A stretch of 64,000 nt of DNA from Bacteroidia bacterium (lineage in GTDB: Bacteria > Bacteroidota > Bacteroidia > Bacteroidales > Prolixibacteraceae): assembly GCA_025358025.1 (NCBI GenBank), contig JANYKW010000087.1, positions 1-64,000 of the forward strand. The letters are read 5' to 3'. The translations under genes were made by a program, and so were the position numbers. The notes below the pieces were generated by a model. It was given only the letters and a program-made list of their open reading frames with translations, made no database searches and was not told the DNA's origin. Positions 24,628 through 32,346 of this stretch are shown piece by piece. How positions within the stretch are numbered: position 1 is the first letter of the stretch; every line of letters begins with the position of its first letter.

Positions 24628-26219
24628 TTTCGGTTGTTTAAAAAGGGGATAAAAACCACAAACCTGCTTCCTTTTCCGGGTTCGCTATGTACTTTGATGC
24701 GACCATTGTTGGCTTCCAGAATTGCCTTGATATAGCTCAGGCCGAGACCGAATCCCTTGATGGTGTGAATATTGCCGGACGGGAGCCTGTAGAACTTGTC
24801 AAAAATTCTGGACTGAACAGCTTTGGTCATTCCAATACCGTTATCCTCGACAGACAAGAGGATCCCGTCATCGGCATTGGTGGTACAGATTTTGATCACC
24901 GGTGCTTCAGGAGAGTATTTGTTGGCATTGTCCAAAAGGTTGAATACCAGGTTGGTGAAATGAATGGGATCGGTAGTGACAACCGGATTAGTGGCTTCCA
25001 GCCTGGTCTCGATGGTTCCTCCCCTTTTTTCGATCTGCAACACGATCCCCTCCACTGCCGCTTCGACCAGCGGATGCACATCCACTGCTTCAAATTTGAA
25101 TTCAAACTCTTTCCTGTCAAGCCTGGCAATCTGGAGAATCCGCTCCACCTGTTCGTTCATCCGGATGTTCTCCTTCTTGATCATTCCGGCAAAAAACCGG
25201 ACCCGCTCTTCCTCATGGATAACCTTGTCGTTGGCGATTGAATCGGCAGCAATGGATATGGTGGCAATGGGTGTCTTGAACTCATGTGTCATGTTATTGA
25301 TAAAATCAGATTTCATTTCAGATATCTTTTTCTGTCTGATTATCTGATAAATACTCAGAATGAAGGTCAGAAAAATGATGAGAGTAAAAACCAGGGAAAG
25401 CCCCAGCAGCAGCATCGTTTTGCGTCCGATAAAATGATCCCTTTCCGGAAAATTGACTGCCAGCTCCAGTTTTTTTCTGAAAATGTCATCCGGGAACAGG
25501 TTGACTTTATACCATTTCCGGTTTTCATTGCCTTTGGAATTCCATGCAGGAAGAGTGTCACTTCCCAAAACAGAGATATTGAAATCGATCGGGATGGCCC
25601 GGTCCAGCAACTCTTCCTGCAGAAATTTTTTAAGCTGGAGTTCATCAATGTGGCGACCGGTTTCCCAGCCGCTGTACTCTATTCTGATCTGATCGGAGAG
25701 GGTCCTGAGTTGTTTGATCTTCCTCCCGATAATAGTATCCGTTTCTGGTCCGGTATTAATATCGGAGTCGTTTAAGATACTAAAATGATCTTCTGTGAGG
25801 ATCTTAACAGAATTGTTTTTCTTGCCGGACTTAGACGCCGACATCACGATATAATTCTTCTTTTTACCAAGTGGTGAATCTGAGGTTGAAAAACTGATCG
25901 TTCTGGTTATTGTATCCCTTTTGACAACATAATCCTGATCTTCAAACCCTGGTGGCGGGGGAGGTGGTGGAACAGGAATACCGTTTAAATGTTGATTTAC
26001 AACCAATGAATCCACTTGTCCAACCCGACGGATTACCTTGAGGTCGTGGCCGGTTTCGAGTCGGCGTACCGCCTTGTTCATCGCATCGTTTACTGACCTG
26101 TCAAACAGTTCGTTCCTTACATCGACCGAATTGTTGAACCAATAGAGTTGCACAGCCACGATTCCCAGCAGCGAGATGCCCATTAGCAGAACCAATCCTA
26201 TGATGATGCGCTTGTTCAT
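24624..26219 (-). CDS. Membrane sensor histidine kinase
   Basis: A 531-residue kinase: membrane helix at about 7-28, periplasmic sensor of about 245 residues, second helix (LLLGLSLVFTLIIFLTFILS), DHp domain with His312 in MTHEFKTP, and HATPase with N-box (NLLDNANKY), G1 (VEDNGIGM) and G2 (GFGLGLSY). The sensor has an unusual run of eight prolines (IPVPPPPPPPG) near residue 85, like a shorter run in the divergent secreted protein. The family is RprX-like in layout. Signal unknown, likely envelope or metal stress. Confidence 0.95.
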   Translation of the reverse strand: MNKRIIIGLVLLMGISLLGIVAVQLYWFNNSVDVRNELFDRSVNDAMNKAVRRLETGHDLKVIRRVGQVDSLVVNQHLNGIPVPPPPPPPGFEDQDYVVKRDTITRTISFSTSDSPLGKKKNYIVMSASKSGKKNNSVKILTEDHFSILNDSDINTGPETDTIIGRKIKQLRTLSDQIRIEYSGWETGRHIDELQLKKFLQEELLDRAIPIDFNISVLGSDTLPAWNSKGNENRKWYKVNLFPDDIFRKKLELAVNFPERDHFIGRKTMLLLGLSLVFTLIIFLTFILSIYQIIRQKKISEMKSDFINNMTHEFKTPIATISIAADSIANDKVIHEEERVRFFAGMIKKENIRMNEQVERILQIARLDRKEFEFKFEAVDVHPLVEAAVEGIVLQIEKRGGTIETRLEATNPVVTTDPIHFTNLVFNLLDNANKYSPEAPVIKICTTNADDGILLSVEDNGIGMTKAVQSRIFDKFYRLPSGNIHTIKGFGLGLSYIKAILEANNGRIKVHSEPGKGSRFVVFIPFLNNRK

Positions 26220-26296
26220 ATAAATATCTTATTGGAAGGTCTGACCCTCCGTTCTTCGGTGAGGAAAGTCCTGATAACCCAAAATTAATCAATTAT

Positions 26297-26370
26297 TTAA
26301 CCACGTTTTCAACTTTAACTAAGCCTTAACACTTTTTTAAACGACCTTAACCCTTTTTCCTGATTTTAAC
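26297..26370. promoter_or_regulatory. Array of five TTAAC repeats, probable response-regulator sites
   Basis: TTAAC occurs in direct orientation at 26297, 26315, 26326, 26347 and 26366, spaced 18, 11, 21 and 19 bases, close to whole helical turns. Two copies extend to CCTTAACnCTTTTT (26324 and 26345), exactly 21 bases apart. OmpR-family regulators bind direct repeats with this kind of phasing, and this is the space between the two-component genes and a divergent gene. Inference from pattern only. Confidence 0.55.
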
Positions 26371-26393
26371 TGGTATCATTGTGTAATAAAAAA

Positions 26394-27092
26394 ATGATGT
26401 TGAATTTTAACAGGAAGATTATGAAAATGGTATTCTATTTGGGATTATTTCTAACCACAGCTTTTTTTTCTTACGGTCAGACAACTGAGAAAAAAGCCCC
26501 GGCTCCAAATGGTGAGCAGAAGAAGGAGCAACATGTAAAAGTAATGGTCAGCCAGAACGGCAAAGTAACAAAGATTGACACCACCTTTAATTTCTCTGAT
26601 GAAAAGATTATCAAATTTAAGGTTGATTCCATGCTCAAAAAACTTGATATATCTGATTCAGAATCAGATGATAATAAGGTAATTATTATCCGGAAAGGGA
26701 AAAACATGCATATGAGTCAGCATGAGGGTGCCAACATGCCAGGCGGAGAGCCAAATAACGTGTATTACATAAAAAGCGATGGCGGTGGGATGAAGGGCGA
26801 GAAAAAATTTGTCCAGATTGATGATGAAAAGCAAGTTGTAATGTTTGACCATAATGGAGAGATGATTCCACCTCCGCCGCCAATGCCTGGTGTGCATGTA
26901 CGAAGCTTTAAGATGCAGGACGGAGATCCCTTTGCCATGGATCCCAACAACAAGGATATTATAACCTACGAAAAGAAGGACATCGGCAAGGGACTGGAAA
27001 AGATCACGATCGTGCGGAAGAAACAACCTGAAAATGAGCAATCCAAAGAGGTTAAAGTTCAGGTTGATGTCAATGAGGAGACGAAAAAGTAG
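26394..27092 (+). CDS. Secreted acidic/basic hypothetical protein, divergent from the kinase
   Basis: A 232-residue protein with a signal peptide (MVFYLGLFLTTAFFSYG then Q) and no membrane anchor. The mature part is strongly charged, Lys- and Asp-rich, with VTKIDTTFNFSDEKI, a His/Met/Gly-rich region (MHMSQHEGANMPGG, MKGEKKFV), and PPPPPMPG near residue 165. The His/Met content could bind metal ions. I recognise no family. The start is the ATG at 26394; later ATGs give shorter signal peptides. Its placement opposite the histidine kinase, behind TTAAC repeats, suggests it is a regulated target or an accessory sensor. Confidence 0.7.
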   Translation: MMLNFNRKIMKMVFYLGLFLTTAFFSYGQTTEKKAPAPNGEQKKEQHVKVMVSQNGKVTKIDTTFNFSDEKIIKFKVDSMLKKLDISDSESDDNKVIIIRKGKNMHMSQHEGANMPGGEPNNVYYIKSDGGGMKGEKKFVQIDDEKQVVMFDHNGEMIPPPPPMPGVHVRSFKMQDGDPFAMDPNNKDIITYEKKDIGKGLEKITIVRKKQPENEQSKEVKVQVDVNEETKK

Positions 27093-27120
27093 GGATCAGG
27101 ATAAATTGCTTCCTGCAAAC

Positions 27121-27160
27121 AGACAAAAAAAGATGCCCAACCCGGCATCTTTTTTTGTCT
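27121..27160. terminator. Bidirectional terminator
   Basis: Perfect 17-base arms AGACAAAAAAAGATGCC and GGCATCTTTTTTTGTCT around a 6-base loop. It lies between the secreted protein gene (forward) and the TIGR02757 gene (reverse), and has a T run on each strand. Confidence 0.9.
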
Positions 27161-27254
27161 CTGATAGAATCATCACCGTCTCACTTTAAATCTGTATTTG
27201 GTAAATGAAAAACAAACTATTCTGTCTTTTAGAGCTGATTATCAGCGGTATAAT

Positions 27255-28025
27255 TCAGAATTTTTCAAAAACGCCTAGTCCGAATAACGCAAAATCATAT
27301 TTCACAGGGTCATTTTTATCCATCAGCCGCAAATTGAGATCCAGCTCAGCCAGGGCTTTTGCATCATTTTGTTTTCTGGTTAACAATCCAAGTTTTCGTG
27401 CTACATTCCCTGAATGCACATCCAGCGGACAGGATAACTGGCTGGCTGAGATCGATTTCCACAGTCCAAAATCGACACCACATCCGTCCTTTCGGACCAT
27501 CCACCTCAGGTACATGTTGATTCTTTTGGCAGCCGAACCATTGGAAGGATCCGAAACATGTTTCAAGGTCCGGACCGGATGAGGAAGGGAGAAAAATACT
27601 TCTTTAAAATGATGAATGGCAGGCTGGGTGGAGATTCCGGTCACCGATCCTGAAAAAACGGTTTCAAGTCCTCCGTTACACAGGTAGACGTTCCTTAATG
27701 CCCGGATAAAATAGACCAGATCGATCCGGTTAAAAGTCCTGTGTACAAATCCATCCAGACGTTTCAGGTCAGATTCTTTGTGATTCAGTACAAAGTCGCA
27801 GGGAGCGTTTCCCATTAGATTCATCAGTTTGAAGCCATTTTGTACGATCATCTTTCTGTTTCCCCATGCAATGGAAGCCACAAGAAAGGCAGAAATCTCA
27901 ATGTCTTCCTTGAGTTCAAAATGATGAGGTATGGCAATCGGATCATCCTCAATAAAGTTTGGACGGTTGTACAGATCAACCTTTTCTTCCAGAAATTCTT
28001 TAATATCGGGACTAAAGTTACTCAA
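27255..28025 (-). CDS. TIGR02757 family protein
   Basis: A 256-residue protein matching the TIGR02757 family: YNRPNFIEDDPIAIPHHF, DIEISAFLVASIAWGNRKMI, VHRTFNRIDLVYFIRAL and SAAKRINMYLRWMVRKDGCGVDFGLW. The pattern near the C-terminus (RWMVR, DVHSG) is reminiscent of helix-hairpin DNA glycosylases. Function unproven. The start codon is a TTG at 28025: the next in-frame ATG would remove the conserved N-terminus, and an in-frame stop lies just three codons upstream. Confidence 0.9.
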   Translation of the reverse strand: MSNFSPDIKEFLEEKVDLYNRPNFIEDDPIAIPHHFELKEDIEISAFLVASIAWGNRKMIVQNGFKLMNLMGNAPCDFVLNHKESDLKRLDGFVHRTFNRIDLVYFIRALRNVYLCNGGLETVFSGSVTGISTQPAIHHFKEVFFSLPHPVRTLKHVSDPSNGSAAKRINMYLRWMVRKDGCGVDFGLWKSISASQLSCPLDVHSGNVARKLGLLTRKQNDAKALAELDLNLRLMDKNDPVKYDFALFGLGVFEKF

Positions 28026-28275
28026 GACAATTCATTTTGCGGGGCTAAAGTTAAACAAGAAAGCCGGTTTTTATGCAGATATATTGGGTGGGGGTGCACC
28101 AAACTTTTTCATCTATTTTATAGTTTCAGAGAGAGCCACAGGATGAGAAAACTCATCTAATTAATGTGGAATATTACGCAATTTTGACTTGCAGCAACTT
28201 GGTTATCCGGGTTAATTTAGATGAGAATTTCCCTTGATCCTGGAATGCAGATTAGCAACAACAGATCGGATTTTT

Positions 28276-29331
28276 ATGAACAATCAGATAATCGATGAAG
28301 CCCTTTCCTCGAGGTTCAAGGCGATGTGGCGATTGATAGGCAATTCCCCCATGCTGGTGATCCGCTTTAGGTACAAAGGCGAGCAACGTGTTATTTATGC
28401 CAAGGCGGAGCAATACAACATTACGGGCAGTATCAAGGATCGGATGGCCCTGTATACCTTACAAAAAGCTTACGAGGGTGGTCTGATCAAGCGGGGAGAC
28501 ACCATTGTGGAGGCTACCAGCGGTAACACCGGGATCTCCTTTTCAGCGATCGGAAGAACACTGGGACATCGGGTAAAAATCGTTATGCCAGATTGGCTGA
28601 GCAAAGAACGTATTGACATTATTCGCAGTCTTGGTGCCGAAATTATTCCAGTTTCGAGGGAGCAAGGTGGATTTTTGGGCAGTATCCGTATTTCCGAAGA
28701 AATTGCAGCATCGCAGCCTGATATTTTCCTGCCCAAACAATTTGCCAATCCTTTTAACGCTGAAGCACACGAAAAATCTACAGGTACTGAGCTTTGGTGC
28801 CAGTTTCATTCAAACGGGATTTGTCCGGATGCATTTGTAGCAGGTGTTGGCACCGGGGGAACTGTGATGGGTGCAGGCAAATACCTTAGATCCCGGAATC
28901 CGCATATAAAAATCCATCCGCTGGAACCTTCCAATTCACCTACGCTCTCAACCGGCCATAAAGTGAGCCGACACCGGATAGAGGGTATCTCTGATGAATT
29001 TATACCCCCTCTCCTGGATCTGGCTTACCTGGATGAAGTGGTTGCCGTGGATGACGGAGACTCAATCATTATGGCACAAAAACTGGCAACCGAAATTGGC
29101 CTTGCTGTCGGGATCTCATCCGGGGCCAACTTTCTGGGAGCATTGAAGATTCAAAATAACATGGGAAAAGATGCGGTTGTCGCTACGGTGTTCTCCGACA
29201 GCAATAAAAAATACCTCAGCACGGATCTTTTGCGTACCGAACCTGTCAAAGAGAATTTTCTTTCAACAGATGTTGAATTGCTGGATTACCTGGTTTTTAA
29301 CAGGGTCTGCAAGGTATGCACAGACCTTTGA
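28276..29331 (+). CDS. Cysteine synthase family PLP-dependent enzyme
   Basis: A 351-residue fold-type II PLP enzyme: PLP Lys in NITGSIKDR, substrate loop EATSGNTGI, phosphate loop [10 protein letters not shown]. It differs from ordinary CysK in its C-terminus ([33 protein letters not shown]) and in LEPSNSP where CysK has VEP. The family includes cysteine synthases, cystathionine synthases and D-cysteine or cysteate enzymes, so the product is not certain. The ATG at 28276 is the most natural start (TTG at 28234 possible). It is monocistronic, ending 2 bases before a reverse gene's stop. Confidence 0.9.
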   Translation: MNNQIIDEALSSRFKAMWRLIGNSPMLVIRFRYKGEQRVIYAKAEQYNITGSIKDRMALYTLQKAYEGGLIKRGDTIVEATSGNTGISFSAIGRTLGHRVKIVMPDWLSKERIDIIRSLGAEIIPVSREQGGFLGSIRISEEIAASQPDIFLPKQFANPFNAEAHEKSTGTELWCQFHSNGICPDAFVAGVGTGGTVMGAGKYLRSRNPHIKIHPLEPSNSPTLSTGHKVSRHRIEGISDEFIPPLLDLAYLDEVVAVDDGDSIIMAQKLATEIGLAVGISSGANFLGALKIQNNMGKDAVVATVFSDSNKKYLSTDLLRTEPVKENFLSTDVELLDYLVFNRVCKVCTDL

Positions 29332-29333
29332 GA

Positions 29334-29600
29334 TCAGAGCAACAGGTAAAGTGAAATTATTACTGCCGCAATTGCTACAAGTATCCGGATTGCCTTTATT
29401 TCAACTACCAGTAACCTTTTGCATTCTTCAATATTCCGCCCAATTACTTTGTTGCCGGGATTCAAATCAAGGGCTCTTCGGTAATAGCTCAATGCCGGTC
29501 TGAAAAGCTCGATCTTCATAAAGTCGTCACCGTGCGATATCAGATCCATCAACTTTCGTTCGGGGAGATCAGAAGTTGCGTTTGACAAAGTATTTGCCAT
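29334..29600 (-). CDS. Small TPR-like membrane-anchored protein
   Basis: An 88-residue protein with one tetratricopeptide-like helical pair (FRPALSYYRRALDLNPGNKVI, residues 33-55) followed by a C-terminal membrane helix (IRILVAIAAVIISLYLLL). Tail-anchored TPR micro-proteins of this kind are rarely characterised. No signal peptide. It is convergent to the cysteine-synthase-like gene and not clearly in an operon. Confidence 0.75.
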   Translation of the reverse strand: MANTLSNATSDLPERKLMDLISHGDDFMKIELFRPALSYYRRALDLNPGNKVIGRNIEECKRLLVVEIKAIRILVAIAAVIISLYLLL

Positions 29601-29681
29601 AACAGATAGTTTACGATTGACACAAATTTAGCAGATATTCGGCTGGATTCAAATTAATTATGCTTAAAAATGCTTAAATAA

Positions 29682-30308
29682 TTACCTGAATGTCAATGCA
29701 ATCTTTACCCCCAGAAGGATAAGAAACCCTCCAAGTATATAGTTGATTCCCTTTTCGTATTTCAAAAAGACCCGCTGAACATTTGGCTGTGCCAGAAATA
29801 TTGAAACAATGCTAAACCAGATAAATGCCGTGAGAATGATGATTACAGAAATCGCTAGGATGATGTAAACAGGCGTGGAATGACCAATCACAAAAGTAAA
29901 AAGACTCAGGAAAAACAGGGTGGCTTTGGGATTCAATACATTGGTAAGAAATCCCATCCTGAAAGCCTGTCCGCGGCTTAGGTCTGCACTACTCCGCTCT
30001 GCATGGACATCAATTTTTGAACCTCTTGCTACGATTGATCCAAGACCCATGTAAATAAGATACCCTGCTCCCAGTATTTTAATCATTGTAAAGAGAACAA
30101 TGGATTTTGAGATGAGGAATCCGACACCTGCTGCGCAGTAAAACAGGTGGATTCCAAGGGCAGTACTGATACCCAGGCTTGTAAAAATGCCGGACCGCCG
30201 CGAATAACAAAGCGAGTTTCTTACCGTCATCACGAAATCCGGACCAGGGCTCATGGCTGCCAGTAAATTTAAAAGTGCAACGGTTCCAATTAGCGGAAGA
30301 TATTCCAT
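29682..30308 (-). CDS. LysE-family amino acid exporter
   Basis: A 208-residue membrane protein with about six helices and the family signature near the N-terminus (LAAMSPGPDFVMTVRNSL) and NVLNPKATLFFLSLF in the middle. It probably exports amino acids such as threonine, homoserine or lysine. The ATG at 30308 is preferred over an upstream TTG at 30332. Monocistronic. Confidence 0.92.
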   Translation of the reverse strand: MEYLPLIGTVALLNLLAAMSPGPDFVMTVRNSLCYSRRSGIFTSLGISTALGIHLFYCAAGVGFLISKSIVLFTMIKILGAGYLIYMGLGSIVARGSKIDVHAERSSADLSRGQAFRMGFLTNVLNPKATLFFLSLFTFVIGHSTPVYIILAISVIIILTAFIWFSIVSIFLAQPNVQRVFLKYEKGINYILGGFLILLGVKIALTFR

Positions 30309-30639
30309 CCTGTCAAAAATATTCAGCTGCAATTACTGCATTTTTTTTTAGCTGTCAAAATTTATCATTTTTTGGAATCATTTCTGAAAATAATCAAGTT
30401 ATTTTTATTTAGACGCAATAAATATAGTGCGCACACATGTGCGTGGCTGCATGTAAAAAATTTTAATATTTATAATTAACATAAAAAAATAATAATAAAA
30501 TTAAGTAATATATTCGACTGAATAACAGTATAATAAAACATATAATCCTATTTATTATTTAAATAAAAATGTAAATGGTACAAAAATTGTTAATTGCGTT
30601 ACATAATTATTAAAGTTTTAAAATTAAATTCTAAATACC
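30309..30639. other. AT-rich intergenic region
   Basis: A 331-base divergent region of very high A+T, with long A and T runs but no reliable -7 element, hairpin or open frame. It separates the exporter gene from the lipoprotein gene and must hold promoters for both. Confidence 0.6.
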
Positions 30640-32169
30640 ATGACAAACAAATTCTTTAAAAGCCGGTTTTATCTCGCGGCACTTCTTCTCGTGATTTTAT
30701 TTGCAGGACTCTATGCCTGTTCAGAAAAGATTGCTTCGGACGAGACTTCCATGAGCGTGCAGGCAAATGTTGCACCTTCTGCATCTGTTTTTAAAACTGC
30801 CTCCCTCTTACCTGATGTACAGATTTCATCTGTAATACTTTATGCAGGACAAACCATGAATGCGGGTACTGTTACCTTAAGTCAGACTGACACCAATGCG
30901 GATCTTGCCTATGATGCAATTAAAGTTACCTATACTTTAACAGGTGATTGGACTTTTGATACCAAAGTTCATTTCTATATTGGAACAGGTCCTGTACCGA
31001 CAAACACAGCCGGTAATATTGTGCCGGGAGCTTTTCCTTATATTTTAACGGCAACCAGTAATCCATTTTCATTCAATGTACCATTTTCTGATTTGGGATT
31101 TCAGGGTTGTACAGCTTTGCCTTTAAATGTCGCAGCACACGCTGAACTTTCTTCCCCAACATTAGGCAAACAGACAGGTTTTGGTGCAGGAACAACTACC
31201 GGGAATAGTTGGTTTACATTCTACACGGTTACATTAACTGATAAAACACCACCTACTGCATCAAATGTTACAACAACTCTTGGATGTCTGAGCGATGTTC
31301 CGGCACAGACACCAGAAGTTATAACAGATGAAGCCGACAATTGTGCACTTGCATCTGTTCCGGTAACTTTCGTAGATGAAACGACTTCAGGAACATGCCC
31401 AACGACAATTACACGAAATTATCTCGTAACGGATGCTGCCGGTAATACCACTGCAGTTAAATTTACCATTGTTGTGAATGATGTTACCGCACCGGTTTGG
31501 GATACTTCAATCGCACTTTTACCCAAAGTAGTGGATTGCGGAGCACTAATTGTTTTCGATACACCGAAGGCCAATGATTGTAATGGTTATTCTCTTTCTT
31601 TCACTGATGTAACTGCTCCCCCGGTAATTGCCAATGGATTAATCAGCACTTCAACTACCCGTACCTGGTTTGCTACCGATGCGTGTAACAATAAATCTGG
31701 TTCCCTCTCGCAAACAATTACGGAAAACTGTCCTTCCGGACCACCCACCGGTGGTACACCGTGTTATGACACTTCTTCCGAAACAGCCTGGGCAGCAGGA
31801 ACAAAATATGTCACAAAAGGGAACTGGGCAACCTATGTGCCATATGCTAATGCTGCAAAAACAGTTAATTTATACGCTGGTCAGACGAAACTCATCGGAA
31901 CAGCATCTTTCTCTGCCAATGTTTCCGGTCAGGTCACAATAAGTGTCAACATCACTGCAGCTGGCTGGGAATTGGTTCCTGGTGTCGAAAACGTAAAAAT
32001 ACAGGGTTATTCCAGTACACCTCCGGCATACAATCCATCACCAGGTTTGTTTGCAAATAAACTGACCGGAAGCGGAACTACTGCGACAATCACAGTCCCT
32101 GCTGCCAGGTTTTATGGAGTTCATCTGGATGTTCAGTTAAAAGTTCAAGTTCCTTGTATCGTACAGTGA
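30640..32169 (+). CDS. Surface lipoprotein with HYR-like Ig domains
   Basis: A 509-residue protein with a lipoprotein-type signal (FAGLYACSEK). Residues 50-200 are a beta-rich domain, then two HYR-like modules (about 205-290 and 290-365: PPTASNVTTTLGCLSDV, CPTTITRNYLVTDAAGNTT, then APVWDTS, TRTWFATDACNNKSG), each with paired Cys. The C-terminal 120 residues form another beta module that looks like a repeat of the N-terminal one (both have LYAGQT and GT-x-x-x-S motifs: LYAGQTMNAGT and LYAGQTKLIGT). Likely an adhesin-like surface protein; partner unknown. A terminator follows. Confidence 0.75.
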   Translation: MTNKFFKSRFYLAALLLVILFAGLYACSEKIASDETSMSVQANVAPSASVFKTASLLPDVQISSVILYAGQTMNAGTVTLSQTDTNADLAYDAIKVTYTLTGDWTFDTKVHFYIGTGPVPTNTAGNIVPGAFPYILTATSNPFSFNVPFSDLGFQGCTALPLNVAAHAELSSPTLGKQTGFGAGTTTGNSWFTFYTVTLTDKTPPTASNVTTTLGCLSDVPAQTPEVITDEADNCALASVPVTFVDETTSGTCPTTITRNYLVTDAAGNTTAVKFTIVVNDVTAPVWDTSIALLPKVVDCGALIVFDTPKANDCNGYSLSFTDVTAPPVIANGLISTSTTRTWFATDACNNKSGSLSQTITENCPSGPPTGGTPCYDTSSETAWAAGTKYVTKGNWATYVPYANAAKTVNLYAGQTKLIGTASFSANVSGQVTISVNITAAGWELVPGVENVKIQGYSSTPPAYNPSPGLFANKLTGSGTTATITVPAARFYGVHLDVQLKVQVPCIVQ

Positions 32170-32192
32170 CAGAACGCAAAATTGATGATGAT

Positions 32193-32226
32193 AAAAGGCC
32201 ACTTATTTTAGGTGGTCTTTTTTTAA
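32193..32226 (+). terminator. Rho-independent terminator
   Basis: Arms AGGCCAC and GGTGGTCT-type (one G-U pair) around TTATTTTA, followed by seven or more T residues. It ends the surface lipoprotein gene. Confidence 0.75.
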
Positions 32227-32346
32227 ATAAAATTCGTTGAAATATGATCCAAACGTGCGAATTTTAACTTAATTTTGTTTCCATAAACCAACAGTTTAAA
32301 TGGAAAATTATCCTGGAAATGTGGGATTACATACAAACCTTTGGGA

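Noticed and set aside
28026-28275. Riboswitch before the cysteine-synthase-like gene
   Set aside because: I could not recognise a SAM or other riboswitch core; the region has no convincing nested stems.
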